From Sphingomonadales bacterium 28-55-16 (GTDB taxonomy: Bacteria; Pseudomonadota; Alphaproteobacteria; Sphingomonadales; Sphingomonadaceae), in the NCBI GenBank assembly GCA_002278855.1, contig NCGG01000010.1, positions 1 to 64,000 of the forward strand: a stretch of DNA of 64,000 bases. Direction: 5' to 3'. The position numbers and the translations under genes were made by a program. Every line of letters begins with the position of its first letter. Position 1 is the first letter of the stretch. A model generated the notes under the pieces. That model was not told the origin of the DNA. It did no database searches and was given only the letters and a program-made list of their open reading frames with translations. Positions 9,303 through 20,478 of this stretch are shown piece by piece.

Positions 9303-12134
9303 TCACTTGGATGGAGGGGTAATTGATTTGGTTCCACCGGTACGCTGACGACGGATTTCTCCGCGGACATTGTGGCCAAGCGCGTCGGCAACCAAAGCGG
9401 CCTGTTCCGCCTGATGGCGCTTTGCAAGTCCTGTTGCGGTTGCCGCGGCCGCCTTGCGTCCGGCATAACGTGCACGGGCCGGGCCGACACCGGCTGCGGC
9501 AAGGCATTCTTCCAGATAGGGATCGACGAATGTCCAGCTACCGGCGTTGCGCGGCTCTTCTTGTGCCCAAACCAACTCTTCCAAATTGGTCATGCGCTTC
9601 AGCCGCACAATCAATGGCTCCGCTGGGAATGGGTAAAGCTGTTCTATGCGCACGATCGACGTGTGTTTGTCGCCCGAAGCGTCGCGCGCTTCCATCAGGT
9701 CATATGCGACCTTTCCGGAGCACAATACGAGGCGCTTGATGTCCTTGTCGGCTGGCGCATTGATGTCGGACAAAATCCGCATGAAGTGGCTTTCGCCTTG
9801 GAAATCCTCTGTCTTTGAAACCGCCATTTTATGCCGCAACAACGACTTTGGCGTCATGACAATAAGGGGCTTGCGGAACGGGCGCGCCATCTGCCGACGC
9901 AGCAGGTGGAAATAATTGGCTGGCGTGGTGCAGTTTGCGACCTGGATATTGTCTTCGGCGCACAATTGCAGAAAACGTTCAAGCCGGGCTGAGCTATGCT
10001 CGGGACCCTGACCTTCATAACCATGTGGCAGCAGCATTACCAAACCGTTAGCGCGAAGCCATTTCGCCTCACCCGCTGCAATGAACTGATCGATCATGGT
10101 CTGGGCGCCGTTGACGAAATCGCCAAACTGCGCCTCCCAAAGCACGAGCGTTTTCGGTTCGGCGCCAGCATATCCATATTCGAAACCAAGCACGCCAAAT
10201 TCCGACAATGGGCTGTCGAGGATTTCAAACCGGCCATGTGGCAAAGTCGCAAGCGGCACATATTTGTTTTCCGTGGTCTGATCGACCCAGACGCCGTGCC
10301 GCTGGCTAAATGTACCGCGGCCTGAATCCTGACCGGACAGACGCACGCCATAGCCTTCGGAAAGCAGCGAACCAAAGGCAAGCGCTTCGCCTGTTGCCCA
10401 ATCGAAATTTTCGCCAGAGCTGAACATCGTCTTTTTCGCATCCAGCACCCGGCTTAACGTCGGGTGGATGTTGTGGCCTTCCGGGACGGTCGTGAGTGTC
10501 CGGCCAAGGCTGTCAAACAGTTTGCGCGCGATACCCGTTGGCACGTTGCGCCGGGCCGTTTCAGGATCGGCAGGTTTGGATAGACCAGACCAGCGGCCTC
10601 CGAACCAGTCGGCGGCGTTGGCTTTATAATCCGCTGCGCTGGCAAATTCTTGTTCAAGCGTTTGAACGAAGCGCGTCGCGTGCTCATTCGACCAATTGGC
10701 ATCAATAACGCCTTCCGCCTCCAAGCGCTTTGCATATAGCGCACTAACGGCAGGATGGCCTTTGATGACTTTGTACATCAACGGCTGGGTAAAGCCGGGT
10801 TCATCGCCTTCATTATGGCCAAAGCGGCGGTAGCACCACATGTCGATGACGATGTCGCGGTGGAATGTTTGACGGAATTCGATCGCAATTTTACAGGCGA
10901 ATGTCACCGCTTCAGGATCGTCGCCATTGACGTGGAAAATCGGCGCTTGGACACCTTTTGCCACATCGGAAGGATAAGGCGAAGACCGCGCATATTGCGG
11001 GCTGGTGGTAAAGCCGACCTGATTGTTGACGATGAAGTGGAGGCAGCCGCCTGTATTATACCCACGAATGCCGGAGAAGCCGAGGCATTCCCATACAATG
11101 CCCTGGCCCGCAAATGCCGCATCGCCGTGAAGCAGAACCGGCAAAACCTGCTCATGCTTTGCAAGATCGTCACGCGCCGTTTGGTTGGCGCGCACCTTGC
11201 CAAGGACAACGGGATTCACCGCCTCAAGATGCGATGGATTCGGAACAAGGCTCATATGCACCTTGATACCGTCAAATTCGCGGTCCGTGCTCGTGCCGAG
11301 ATGGTATTTCACATCGCCTGAGCCGCCGACATCGTCAGGATTTGCGCTGCCACCGGAAAATTCGTGGAAGATGACGCGATATGGCTTTGCCATCACATTG
11401 GCGAGCACGTTCAAGCGGCCGCGATGCGGCATGCCATAAACGATTTCACGCACGCCAAGTTGGCCACCATATTTGATCACGGCTTCAAGCGCAGGGATCA
11501 TGGACTCGCCCCCATCAAGGCCAAAACGCTTTGTGCCGACATATTTGCGGCCTAGGAATTTTTCATATTGCTCGGCTTCGATCACCTTGCCGAGAATGGC
11601 CTTTTTGCCCGCTGGCGTGAACTGGATTGCGGCATCCTTGCCTTCCATCCGCTCCTGCAAAAACCGGCGTTCTTCCACGTCGGAAATATGCATATATTCA
11701 AGGCCAACTGGCCCACAATAATTGGCACGCAGGGTATCGACCAGTTCGCGAACGGTGGTCCATTCGAGACCAAGCGTTCCACCAACATATACGCGCTTGT
11801 CGAGATCGGCGCCAGCAAAGCCATGATATTCGGGCGTAAGGTCTGCCGGAATTTCCTGCTTCGAAAGGCCAAGCGGATCAAGATTGGCTGCGAGATGCCC
11901 GCGCACGCGGTACGTCCGCACCAACATCATCGCGCGGATCGAATCGCTTGCCGCCGCAACCGCATCGGCTTCAGCCATCGGCTTGCCAGCGGCTTTCGCT
12001 GCTGCCTTCACTTCAACCGCCATCTGCGTGGGGTCAAGCGATGCCGTCAGATCGTCCGTTGTCGACAATGGCCAGCTCGCACGCGCCCAGCTTGGCCCGC
12101 GCTCTGCTTCGAAATCCTGGTTTTCTTCGCCCAT
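9303..12134 (-). CDS. sucA: 2-oxoglutarate dehydrogenase E1 component
   Basis: This 943-residue thiamine-diphosphate enzyme decarboxylates 2-oxoglutarate and passes the succinyl group to SucB. Family features include [35 protein letters not shown], the ThDP/metal segment around [10 protein letters not shown], and the C-terminal [20 protein letters not shown]. The start is the ATG giving [11 protein letters not shown], preceded by a good ribosome-binding site (GGAG, about 7 bases away). The region upstream, between sucD and this start, is occupied by a palindromic repeat element that begins just beyond the ribosome-binding site. Confidence 0.97.
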   Translation of the reverse strand: MGEENQDFEAERGPSWARASWPLSTTDDLTASLDPTQMAVEVKAAAKAAGKPMAEADAVAAASDSIRAMMLVRTYRVRGHLAANLDPLGLSKQEIPADLTPEYHGFAGADLDKRVYVGGTLGLEWTTVRELVDTLRANYCGPVGLEYMHISDVEERRFLQERMEGKDAAIQFTPAGKKAILGKVIEAEQYEKFLGRKYVGTKRFGLDGGESMIPALEAVIKYGGQLGVREIVYGMPHRGRLNVLANVMAKPYRVIFHEFSGGSANPDDVGGSGDVKYHLGTSTDREFDGIKVHMSLVPNPSHLEAVNPVVLGKVRANQTARDDLAKHEQVLPVLLHGDAAFAGQGIVWECLGFSGIRGYNTGGCLHFIVNNQVGFTTSPQYARSSPYPSDVAKGVQAPIFHVNGDDPEAVTFACKIAIEFRQTFHRDIVIDMWCYRRFGHNEGDEPGFTQPLMYKVIKGHPAVSALYAKRLEAEGVIDANWSNEHATRFVQTLEQEFASAADYKANAADWFGGRWSGLSKPADPETARRNVPTGIARKLFDSLGRTLTTVPEGHNIHPTLSRVLDAKKTMFSSGENFDWATGEALAFGSLLSEGYGVRLSGQDSGRGTFSQRHGVWVDQTTENKYVPLATLPHGRFEILDSPLSEFGVLGFEYGYAGAEPKTLVLWEAQFGDFVNGAQTMIDQFIAAGEAKWLRANGLVMLLPHGYEGQGPEHSSARLERFLQLCAEDNIQVANCTTPANYFHLLRRQMARPFRKPLIVMTPKSLLRHKMAVSKTEDFQGESHFMRILSDINAPADKDIKRLVLCSGKVAYDLMEARDASGDKHTSIVRIEQLYPFPAEPLIVRLKRMTNLEELVWAQEEPRNAGSWTFVDPYLEECLAAAGVGPARARYAGRKAAAATATGLAKRHQAEQAALVADALGHNVRGEIRRQRTGGTKSITPPSK

Positions 12135-12146
12135 CCTACTTCTCCA

Positions 12147-12290
12147 AATCCTCCCCGTCATCGGGAAGGGGGACCATCCAACGGATGGTGGAGGGGGTTT
12201 GCCGCCCTAACCCAGCGTCAGACCGAAAGGCCCCCTCTGTCATCCGGCGCGCACGCACCGGTTGCCACCTCCCCGCGGACGGGGAGGATT
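12147..12290. repeat. REP-like palindromic intergenic element with 12-bp terminal inverted repeats
   Basis: AATCCTCCCCGT at 12147-12158 is the exact inverse of ACGGGGAGGATT at 12279-12290. Each end also folds alone: CCTCCCCG-TCAT-CGGGAAGG (12150-12169, one mismatch) and CCTCCCCG-CGGA-CGGGGAGG (12268-12287, perfect). A third stem, ACCATCC-AAC-GGATGGT, lies at 12173-12189. The roughly 144-bp unit fills the gap between sucD and sucA inside the operon and encodes no protein. Similar C-rich palindromic repeats are scattered in many alphaproteobacterial genomes. Whether this one is multicopy cannot be seen here. Confidence 0.75.
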
Positions 12291-12295
12291 AAAAA

Positions 12296-13180
12296 TTAAC
12301 CCTTCAACACCTCGACCAATGTCTTGCCGAGCAAGGAAGGTGAAGGCGAGACGCGGATACCAGCGGCTTCCATTGCGGCAATCTTGCTTTCGGCGTCGCC
12401 CTTGCCGCCCGACACGATGGCGCCAGCATGGCCCATGCGGCGACCTGGAGGCGCGGTGCGTCCGGCGATAAAACCAGCCATCGGCTTTTTGCGGCCCTTT
12501 TTGGCTTCGTCGATCAGGAACTGCGCGGCTTCTTCTTCTGCGCTGCCGCCGATTTCACCGATCATGATGATAGACTTGGTCGCATCGTCTGCGAGGAACA
12601 ATTCAAGACAATCGATGAAGTTCGTGCCGTTGACGGGATCGCCGCCAATGCCGACCGCAGTCGTTTGGCCAAGGCCTTCGGCTGTGGTCTGGAAAACGGC
12701 TTCATAAGTCAATGTACCTGAGCGTGAAACAACACCAACCGAACCCGCCGAGAAAATGCTGCCGGGCATGATGCCGATTTTGCATTCGTTCGGTGTCAAA
12801 ACGCCGGGGCAATTTGGACCAATCAAACGCGATTTTGACCCCGAAAGCGCACGCTTGACCTTCACCATGTCAAGCACTGGAATGCCTTCAGTGATGCAGA
12901 CGATCAATGGGATCTCTGCGTCGATTGCTTCGAGGATCGAGTCCGCTGCAAAGGGTGGCGGCACATACACAACCGACGCATCGGCGCCGGTGACTTGCTT
13001 TGCCTCAAGCACAGTGTCGAACATCGGCAGACCGATATGCGTCGTTCCGCCCTTGCCCGGGGTCACGCCGCCGACCATTTGCGAGCCATAAGCAAGCGCC
13101 TGTTCTGTATGGAAAGTACCCGTCGCGCCGGTCATGCCCTGCGTGATGATTTTGGTGTTTTTATTGACGAGGATGCTCAC
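12296..13180 (-). CDS. sucD: Succinyl-CoA ligase (ADP/GDP-forming) alpha subunit
   Basis: This 294-residue alpha subunit converts succinyl-CoA to succinate with substrate-level phosphorylation. The N-terminal CoA-binding Rossmann region has [28 protein letters not shown] and the late [21 protein letters not shown] segment, carrying the phosphorylated histidine, are diagnostic. The start codon is GTG with a strong Shine-Dalgarno sequence (AGGAGA) five to six bases upstream. The gene follows mdh by 28 bases. The beta subunit gene sucC, often adjacent in other proteobacteria, is not in this window. Confidence 0.96.
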   Translation of the reverse strand: MSILVNKNTKIITQGMTGATGTFHTEQALAYGSQMVGGVTPGKGGTTHIGLPMFDTVLEAKQVTGADASVVYVPPPFAADSILEAIDAEIPLIVCITEGIPVLDMVKVKRALSGSKSRLIGPNCPGVLTPNECKIGIMPGSIFSAGSVGVVSRSGTLTYEAVFQTTAEGLGQTTAVGIGGDPVNGTNFIDCLELFLADDATKSIIMIGEIGGSAEEEAAQFLIDEAKKGRKKPMAGFIAGRTAPPGRRMGHAGAIVSGGKGDAESKIAAMEAAGIRVSPSPSLLGKTLVEVLKG

Positions 13181-13208
13181 AAACGTCTCCTGAAATCTTG
13201 GGTTGCGC

Positions 13209-14207
<999 letters not shown>

Positions 14208-14303
14208 TTACGGCGGCGTTACGCCGTTTCCCGCTCAATAACAACCCAATAAAGGCGAGAAGTTAATGCTTTTTATGATAACAGTTCGCAATAGCGATAA
14301 TTG

Positions 14304-15746
14304 CTATTTCCCCGCCAGTTCGGACAGCATCAACTTCCAGTGAACGACGTTGTCATCAAGCGCCTTTACGGGGAGCCGCTCATCTTTGCCATGTGCGCGA
14401 AAGTCGACTGGGACCACCACCCAAGCGCCGTTTGCGCCGTAAATCGGGATGCCCGCAACGCGGAATGGCCGGGCATCACTGGCACCTGTCGACATTTCTG
14501 GCGAAATCGGCGCACCGGGATGCAAGCTGTGGACGGCCTTGGTAAAGGCGTTGACGACATCAGCCCGCAACGGTGACGCCAAGGACGCTGCATAGTCGTC
14601 ATTGCGCGTAACTTTGATATCCGGGTCACCGACTATCGTCGCAAGATCCTTTTGAACGTCATTAGGATCGACGCCTGGGAAGATGCGGCAGTTGATCATT
14701 GCAGTCGCCAATTGCGGCAATGCGTTGTCGGCATGGCCTGCAAAAAGACGGGTGGGTACGCAGCGCGTGCGCGTCAGGCCGACCTCGGCTTCGTTGGCTT
14801 CGATTACATCGGCAGCCGCACCGTCCTTGGGATTGGCCAACCATGCGCGCATAGCATCGCCGAGTTCACCCTTTTCCTGCTTCTGACGCTCGGTGAAATA
14901 GGCGCGCGTTGTCTCGCTCATCATCGGTTCAAACCGATGCGCCTCGATCTTGTCAATGGCATGCGCGAGACTGTAGATTGCGTTATCCTTGCGCGGCTTC
15001 GACGAATGCCCGCCGCGGTTGCGGACGGTGAGCGTATATCCTGCAAACGTCTTTTCAGCCGTCTGCATCAAGAAACCAGCTGGCCGCCCATCCGCAAAAA
15101 AACCGCCGCCGCCACCATCGGCATTCAAGCCATATTCGACGTTCAGTCTGTCTTTCCATTCGGTCGCGCCCTTGTCGGCGCCGACGCCGTTGGTTTCCTC
15201 GTCACCTGTAAAGAACACGACTATATCGCGCGTTGGCTTGAAGCCCGAGGCCTTGAGGTCAATCAGGGCCTGCGTAATGCCAACGATGCCGTCTTTCATA
15301 TCAATGGTGCCGCGGCCGTAATAATAGCCGTCCTTCTCGGTCAGGACAAACGGATCGGTCGTCGAATCTTCCCGCTTGGCTTCCACCACGTCCATATGGC
15401 CCATAAGCATGATTGGCTTTGCTCTGGCCTTGCCCGGTGCGCGCCAACGGACGATGAGCGCAGCGGTTTTCTCCGTGACATTGGAAACCCCATCGGTGCT
15501 TTCATAAGGCACAACTTCAACATCGGCTGCAGGAAACCCTGCCGCTTTATATTGGTCGGCAAGATAATTGGCCATTTCCGGTACTTTACCGCGACCAAAG
15601 ACTGTGGGAATATTCACCACATGCTCGAACATATCGTGGGTCGCCTTCTGCCTTTGGGCCGATACTTTGCCCGCTGTCGGTGGAGCGGCGATGACGGGCA
15701 TCGCGCTTAGTAAAGCAGTCGATATCAACAAGGTTTTCATGCGCAT
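14304..15746 (-). CDS. M20-family zinc metallopeptidase, exported
   Basis: This 480-residue protein has an N-terminal signal peptide (MKTLLISTALLSAMPVIAAP), so it is probably periplasmic. Zinc-site motifs of the M20/ArgE-DapE family are present: GHMDVVEA, GRGTIDMKDGI (metal Asp), FFTGDEETNGVG (catalytic Glu) and NADGGGG. A dimerisation domain sits in the middle, around RNRGGHSSKPRKDNA. Members hydrolyse dipeptides or N-acyl amino acids; the substrate here is unknown. ATGs at 15746 and 15740 are both possible. A short AT-rich hairpin (14290-14308) overlaps the stop codon. Confidence 0.88.
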   Translation of the reverse strand: MRMKTLLISTALLSAMPVIAAPPTAGKVSAQRQKATHDMFEHVVNIPTVFGRGKVPEMANYLADQYKAAGFPAADVEVVPYESTDGVSNVTEKTAALIVRWRAPGKARAKPIMLMGHMDVVEAKREDSTTDPFVLTEKDGYYYGRGTIDMKDGIVGITQALIDLKASGFKPTRDIVVFFTGDEETNGVGADKGATEWKDRLNVEYGLNADGGGGGFFADGRPAGFLMQTAEKTFAGYTLTVRNRGGHSSKPRKDNAIYSLAHAIDKIEAHRFEPMMSETTRAYFTERQKQEKGELGDAMRAWLANPKDGAAADVIEANEAEVGLTRTRCVPTRLFAGHADNALPQLATAMINCRIFPGVDPNDVQKDLATIVGDPDIKVTRNDDYAASLASPLRADVVNAFTKAVHSLHPGAPISPEMSTGASDARPFRVAGIPIYGANGAWVVVPVDFRAHGKDERLPVKALDDNVVHWKLMLSELAGK

Positions 15747-15758
15747 AATATATCCCCT

Positions 15759-16886
15759 TTAGTCAGCGGCGCCGTGACCCAGCGCCAGATATTCTTCCGA
15801 TTGCATTTCAAGCAACCGCGAAACAGTGCGGTCAAACTCAAACCGCCCGTCTCCTTGCGTATACAAAGCATCGGGCAAAGCATCCGCGCTTGCAAGTAGC
15901 TTTACGCGATACTCGTACAAGGCATCGATTAACGTCACAAAGCGCGCGGCTTCGTTACGATTATGTGCGCCCAAAACTGGGATTCCGACCATGATGATGG
16001 TGTGAAAACGCCGTGCAATGGCGAGATAGTCCGCTGCGCCGCGTGCCTCTACACATAAGCGCTTGAATGAAAACACCGCGACGCCTTTCAGCGCCTTGGG
16101 CACGTGCAACATGCGTCCGCCGCCTAAGTCCATCTCTAACGCGGGCACATGTGCACGGTCTTCGGGTGGATAATCGGTCATACGAAAAAATGTTTCGGAA
16201 AGCGCGGCCGTTGCCTCTGGGCCATTTGGGACAAGCCATATCTGCGCGCTGCCCAATCGGTCCCGTCGGTAATCCGTAGGTCCATCGAGCGTGATGATAT
16301 CCAGCCGGTCCTTGATCAAGGCGATAAAGGGTAAAAACAGCTGCCGGTTGAGGCCATCCTTATACAGATCATCGGGGTGACGGTTTGACGTTGTGACAAC
16401 CGTAACGCCTGCCGCGATAAGTCCCGCAAAAAGCCGGGACATGATCGCTGCGTCGGCCATGTTGTTCACCACCATTTCGTCAAAGCATAGTAAGCGCGAT
16501 TCGTCCGCCAATGCTGCAACGATCGGCGGAATGGGGTCGCCTTTTTCCTTAACGCGCTCGGCCTTCAGCCGGGCGTGGATTTCGAGCATGAATTCATGAA
16601 AATGCGCGCGGCGTTTGCGCTCGATCTGAACATTGTCGAAAAACAGGTCCATCAGCATGGATTTGCCGCGCCCGACACCGCCCCACAAATAGAGACCACG
16701 GGCCGGCTCCGGCTTTCGCCCCAAGAACCGAAAAATAACGCTGCCACGTGGCGGAACCGCCTCAAGCTCGGCTTGCACTTTTGCCAAAGCGTTCACTGCA
16801 GCCGCCTGATCGGCATCGGTCTTAAGCTCGCCAGCCGCCACCAGCGCTTCATATCTGTCGGTGACGCTAACCATGCCCAGCTTCAT
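15759..16886 (-). CDS. zapE: Cell division protein ZapE (AFG1-like ATPase)
   Basis: This 375-residue AFG1/ZapE-type ATPase associates with the division ring in proteobacteria. Walker A is YLWGGVGRGKSMLMDLFFD (about residues 66-84), and Walker B is LLCFDEMVVNN. TSNRHPDDLYKDGLNR and the late LIDALYEY are family hallmarks. The ATG at 16886 would place the translation start five bases from an inverted repeat. A second ATG four codons in (16874) has a slightly better upstream context. It is located between an M20 peptidase and a thioesterase on the same strand. Confidence 0.93.
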   Translation of the reverse strand: MKLGMVSVTDRYEALVAAGELKTDADQAAAVNALAKVQAELEAVPPRGSVIFRFLGRKPEPARGLYLWGGVGRGKSMLMDLFFDNVQIERKRRAHFHEFMLEIHARLKAERVKEKGDPIPPIVAALADESRLLCFDEMVVNNMADAAIMSRLFAGLIAAGVTVVTTSNRHPDDLYKDGLNRQLFLPFIALIKDRLDIITLDGPTDYRRDRLGSAQIWLVPNGPEATAALSETFFRMTDYPPEDRAHVPALEMDLGGGRMLHVPKALKGVAVFSFKRLCVEARGAADYLAIARRFHTIIMVGIPVLGAHNRNEAARFVTLIDALYEYRVKLLASADALPDALYTQGDGRFEFDRTVSRLLEMQSEEYLALGHGAAD

Positions 16887-16891
16887 TTTTG

Positions 16892-16966
16892 TTCACGCAG
16901 AGGCGCAGAGGACGCTGAGTTTCAGGCCAGCCTATCCACTCTGCGCTCTCTGCGCCTCTGCGTGAA
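16892..16966. repeat. Palindromic repeat with perfect 19-bp arms
   Basis: The arms 16892-16910 (TTCACGCAGAGGCGCAGAG) and 16948-16966 are exact reverse complements. The stem extends about 10 more bases inward at 7 of 10 matches and leaves a loop of about 17 bases. It fills nearly the whole gap between the thioesterase stop and the zapE start, both minus strand, so it would be transcribed as a long hairpin just upstream of zapE. The sequence resembles dispersed intergenic palindromes in sphingomonads. Confidence 0.75.
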
Positions 16967-16970
16967 ATGA

Positions 16971-17429
16971 TCATTTTTTCGACGGTTTCCGGATGGTGCC
17001 CGAAAAGGCCGCTACCCGGGATTCGCCTTGCGAGACAATCCCGCGCATAAACAAAAGCCGCCCGGTTTCTTTGAGCAACTCGACCTCCGCCTCCAGCGGC
17101 TCGCCAATGACGCCAGCGCCGATAAACTGCACAGACAGGTCCAAGGTGACTGCTGCGCCCGCCTCAATCAGGCCGAACATGCGTGACGCGCCGAACATGG
17201 CCACATCGATAAAGCCCAAAGTGACGCCACCATGCACCGCGTTGCGCAGATTGCTGTGCCGGTGTTCCGGATACATGCGCAGGCGCGCCTTGTTATCGCC
17301 GTCGCTGCGCACAAGCATCTTACCCAGCACCGTGCCATTATAGCGCGTAGCATCGGTCATCTGCCAGTTCAGCCAACCGGGATTATCCGGATCAGGGCTG
17401 CTGTCAAAAGCGGGTGTGTCCAACGGCAA
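16971..17429 (-). CDS. PaaI-type hotdog thioesterase
   Basis: This 152-residue hotdog-fold protein has the pattern of acyl-CoA thioesterases: RHSNLRNAVHGGVTLGFIDVAM includes the helix-leading HGG and a conserved Asp, and SVQFIGAGVIGEPLEAEVELL forms later strands. It probably hydrolyses an acyl-CoA; the acyl group is unknown. The longest frame begins with TTG at 17429 and has AGGA almost touching it. The first ATG in frame is 23 codons downstream (17360) without a good ribosome-binding site, so the TTG is preferred with caution. Confidence 0.8.
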   Translation of the reverse strand: MPLDTPAFDSSPDPDNPGWLNWQMTDATRYNGTVLGKMLVRSDGDNKARLRMYPEHRHSNLRNAVHGGVTLGFIDVAMFGASRMFGLIEAGAAVTLDLSVQFIGAGVIGEPLEAEVELLKETGRLLFMRGIVSQGESRVAAFSGTIRKPSKK

Positions 17430-17465
17430 TCCTAAACGAACAGGGCTTTACGATCCAAATCACAC

Positions 17466-18245
17466 TTAGAGGTGGCGTTCGGCCACCATCTTTTTCGTTT
17501 CCGCAATGGCCTTGGCTGGGTTCAAACCCTTGGGGCATGCGTTGGCGCAGTTCATGATCGTGTGGCAGCGATACAGACGGAACGGATCTTCCAGCTCGTC
17601 CAAACGCTCGCCAGCCATCTCGTCACGGCTGTCGGCCAACCAGCGATAGGCTTGAAGCAAAATAGCTGGACCCAAAAACTTGTCGCTGTTCCACCAATAA
17701 GATGGGCAGCTGGTCGAGCAACAGGCGCATAATATACACTCGTACAAACCGTCGAGCTTCGCCCGATCCTCTGGCGACTGAAGCCGCTCCTTGCCAGATG
17801 GCTCAGGGGTTACGGTCTGGAGCCAAGGCTTGATTGACGCATATTGCGCGTAGAAATGGGTGAAATCGGGGACGAGGTCCTTGATCACTTCCATATGCGG
17901 CAACGGGGTCAACGTGACTTCGCTTTTGCAATCTTCAATCGCTGTGGTGCAGGCAAGGCCGTTCTTGCCGTCAATGTTCATCGAGCAAGAACCGCAAATA
18001 CCTTCGCGGCATGAACGACGGAAGGTCAGCGACGCATCCTGCTCACCCTTCATCTTGATCAACGCGTCGAGCACCATTGGGCCGCAATTTTCGGTATCAA
18101 CCTCAAACGTATCGTAGCGCGGGTTCTGCCCGCTATCGGGGTCATAGCGATAGACCTTGAATGTCTTGGTCTTGCCGCCGGTTTTGGCAGCATGCGCCGC
18201 GCCCTTTTGGACTTTGCTGTTCTTAGGAAGGAAGAAATCGGCCAT
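17466..18245 (-). CDS. sdhB: Succinate dehydrogenase iron-sulfur subunit
   Basis: This 259-residue SdhB carries the three Fe-S clusters of respiratory complex II. The plant-ferredoxin-like cluster ligands are in [15 protein letters not shown] and LACTT. The ferredoxin-like region has [12 protein letters not shown] and [17 protein letters not shown]. It is probably attached to the inner membrane with SdhA and the SdhC/D anchors, but none of those genes lie next to it here; the neighbours are a CorC-type gene and a thioesterase. The ATG has an ACAGGAT ribosome-binding site. Confidence 0.96.
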   Translation of the reverse strand: MADFFLPKNSKVQKGAAHAAKTGGKTKTFKVYRYDPDSGQNPRYDTFEVDTENCGPMVLDALIKMKGEQDASLTFRRSCREGICGSCSMNIDGKNGLACTTAIEDCKSEVTLTPLPHMEVIKDLVPDFTHFYAQYASIKPWLQTVTPEPSGKERLQSPEDRAKLDGLYECILCACCSTSCPSYWWNSDKFLGPAILLQAYRWLADSRDEMAGERLDELEDPFRLYRCHTIMNCANACPKGLNPAKAIAETKKMVAERHL

Positions 18246-18317
18246 ATCAATATCCTGTAGACTCTAAAGTCGTGCTATTCCGTATCAGTAAGACGCCCTA
18301 ACCAAGCGGTTAAGCAA

Positions 18318-19655
18318 TCACAAGCCCTCAACTGCGTCTGCTTTAGTTGCCTTTTCTGCAAGTCGCACCCGAAGCTTGTCAATCTTGCGTCCATCCATAT
18401 CGACAACTTCAAAACGCCAGCCTTGATCCGTGAAGGCCTCACCCTCTGAAGGCAAATGCCGCAATATGTGCAGAACATGGCCCGCCGCCGTGGCGTAATC
18501 GCGATCATCGGGGAGGTCGATTGACAAGGCTTCTGCCATGGCGTCGGCTGACATGGCCCCAGATACGAGCATCGACCCGTCGTCGAGTGTAATGATATTT
18601 GGCGCGCTGCCCTGCGCTTGATCCGAAGCAAACTCACCTGCAATTGCGGCCAAAAGATCGTTCGGTGTAACAATGCCCTCAAAATGGCCATATTCGTCAT
18701 GCACCAACAGCATAGGCACATCGGACGAACGCAATATCTCAAGTGCGTCCATGGCATCCAACTGATCGGGAATGATTTCGGCGCGGCGCATCAACTTTCG
18801 AATGTCGAGTAGCTCGCCCCGGATTTGCGCTGCGACAATGTCGCGTGATTGCACGACCCCGATGATATCGTCGCCATCTTCGCCCGTCACAGGCAAGCGG
18901 GTATGAAGCGAATTCAAAAGCGAATCGCGCACGGCATCTTCGGATGCGTCGGCAGAAATACGGTCTACATCGGTGCGCGGCGTCATGACCTCGCGCACGG
19001 GCCGATCGGCAAGCCGGACCACGCCCGCAATGACCTTATGCTCATGTTCTTCAATGATGCCGGCATGGGTGGCTTCAGCAAAGACCATGCGCAATTCTTC
19101 GGCACTCAATGCGTCGCGGCTATCCCGACGCAGCCCAAGCGCGCGAAAAATGGTCGCGCTTGATTTGTCGAGGGTCCACACGATTGGCGCAGTGATGCGC
19201 GCCAGCAGCTCCATCGGGCCCGCCATGAAAACGGCGATTCTTTCGGGTGCAATCAGTGCAAATTGCTTTGGCACCAGCTCTCCGACGACCAATGACGCAT
19301 AGGTTGTGATGCTAATAACGATACCAAAGCCAAGCGTTTCAGACCATTCACCGCCGATACCCAATAAGGCAATGCGATCAGCAACTGGGCCGCCCAATGT
19401 CGATCCCGAATATGCGCCTGCAATAATGCCAATGAGCGTGATGCCGATTTGCACTGTGGACAAGAATTTACCGGGGTCGCGCCCAAGCCTAAGGGCCGCC
19501 GCCGCCCCGCGTTTGCCGTCTTCTGCCATCGCTTTAAGCTTCGCTGTGCGCGCGGACACAATAGCAAGCTCCGACATCGCAAACACGCCATTCAAGGCGA
19601 TAAGCGCTAGGATGATGGCGGCATCAAGCCACGGGAAAGGAAGAAGAGGCTCCAT
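18318..19655 (-). CDS. HlyC/CorC (CNNM-CBS) family membrane protein
   Basis: This 445-residue protein has the usual three modules. The N-terminal CNNM membrane domain has about four helices, starting with WLDAAIILALIALNGVFAMSELA. A CBS pair follows at about residues 200-330, around VREVMTPRTDVDRI and VPMLLVHDEYGHFEGIVTPNDLL. A C-terminal transporter-associated domain ends in GWRFEVVDMDGRKIDKLRV. Family members are implicated in magnesium/cobalt resistance or ion efflux. The ATG at 19655 was chosen over a frame extension to 19700 because homologues begin just before the first helix. Confidence 0.88.
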   Translation of the reverse strand: MEPLLPFPWLDAAIILALIALNGVFAMSELAIVSARTAKLKAMAEDGKRGAAAALRLGRDPGKFLSTVQIGITLIGIIAGAYSGSTLGGPVADRIALLGIGGEWSETLGFGIVISITTYASLVVGELVPKQFALIAPERIAVFMAGPMELLARITAPIVWTLDKSSATIFRALGLRRDSRDALSAEELRMVFAEATHAGIIEEHEHKVIAGVVRLADRPVREVMTPRTDVDRISADASEDAVRDSLLNSLHTRLPVTGEDGDDIIGVVQSRDIVAAQIRGELLDIRKLMRRAEIIPDQLDAMDALEILRSSDVPMLLVHDEYGHFEGIVTPNDLLAAIAGEFASDQAQGSAPNIITLDDGSMLVSGAMSADAMAEALSIDLPDDRDYATAAGHVLHILRHLPSEGEAFTDQGWRFEVVDMDGRKIDKLRVRLAEKATKADAVEGL

Positions 19656-19806
19656 AAGGACGCGAGCGCCATAGAACCAAAAAGGGGCATTTGGCAACAA
19701 AATGCATAGCGCCGCGTTATGGGGAAAGGGTGCAACCGATGGAAATCATAATCACAGGTTCATCGCGGGTGTCGTTTAAACGATGTTCTTGTTGAAAGGG
19801 AAGATC

Positions 19807-20472
19807 ATGAAAAAGAACCAAATGATTACGCTGGCACTTGTTGCAGCAATGCTTCCATTGTCGGCTTGCGTCACTGATCCTACGACCGGAAAGCGCACGA
19901 TTTCTAAAGCAGCAATTGGTGGCATAGGCGGAGCACTCGGTGGGTATCTTCTTGGCGACTTAATCGGCGGCAAGCGCGATCGTACAGAAAAGATCGTAGG
20001 TGCTGGGATTGGCGCCTTGGCGGGCGCAGGCGTTGGCTACTATATGGACGAACAGGAAAAGAAGCTGCGTCAGCAAACCGCTGGCACCGGCGTCAACATT
20101 ATGCGTGACGGCGATAATCTTGTGCTCGATATGCCATCGGAAGTGACCTTCGGGGTCGATAGCGCGAATATTGACGCTGGTTTCCGCAATACCCTTGACC
20201 AAGTCGCATCGACATTGGCTCAATATGAGAAAACCTATGTCGATGTGATGGGCCACACCGATTCCACAGGGTCAGATGCCTATAACCAGACATTGTCGGA
20301 ACGCCGGGCCTCGGCAGTTGCCGATTATTTGTCGATACGCGGCGTTCAGTCCGCGCGTTTGGCGACACGCGGTTATGGTGAAAGCCAGCCAAAAGCGAGC
20401 AATCTTGACGCCGCCGGTCGTTCGGCGAACCGCCGCGTCGAAATCCGCCTCGTACCTGTCACACAAGACTAA
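19807..20472 (+). CDS. OmpA-family lipoprotein with glycine-zipper domain
   Basis: This 221-residue outer-membrane lipoprotein has the lipobox LSAC at the end of the signal peptide. A glycine-zipper segment follows at about residues 35-85 (GGIGGALGGYLLGD, GAGIGALAGAGVGYYMDE), then a C-terminal OmpA/Pal-type peptidoglycan-binding domain with NTLDQVASTL, GHTDSTGSDAYNQTLSERRA and NRRVEIRL. It likely tethers the outer membrane to the cell wall. The ATG at 19807 has an AAGGGAAGA ribosome-binding site. It is divergent from the CorC-type gene, with 151 bases between them. Confidence 0.92.
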   Translation: MKKNQMITLALVAAMLPLSACVTDPTTGKRTISKAAIGGIGGALGGYLLGDLIGGKRDRTEKIVGAGIGALAGAGVGYYMDEQEKKLRQQTAGTGVNIMRDGDNLVLDMPSEVTFGVDSANIDAGFRNTLDQVASTLAQYEKTYVDVMGHTDSTGSDAYNQTLSERRASAVADYLSIRGVQSARLATRGYGESQPKASNLDAAGRSANRRVEIRLVPVTQD

Positions 20473-20478
20473 TCGGTT

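Noticed and set aside
11568-12299. 243-codon plus-strand frame opposite the start of sucA
   Set aside because: Antisense to conserved sucA and through the palindromic repeat; no ribosome-binding site and implausible composition.
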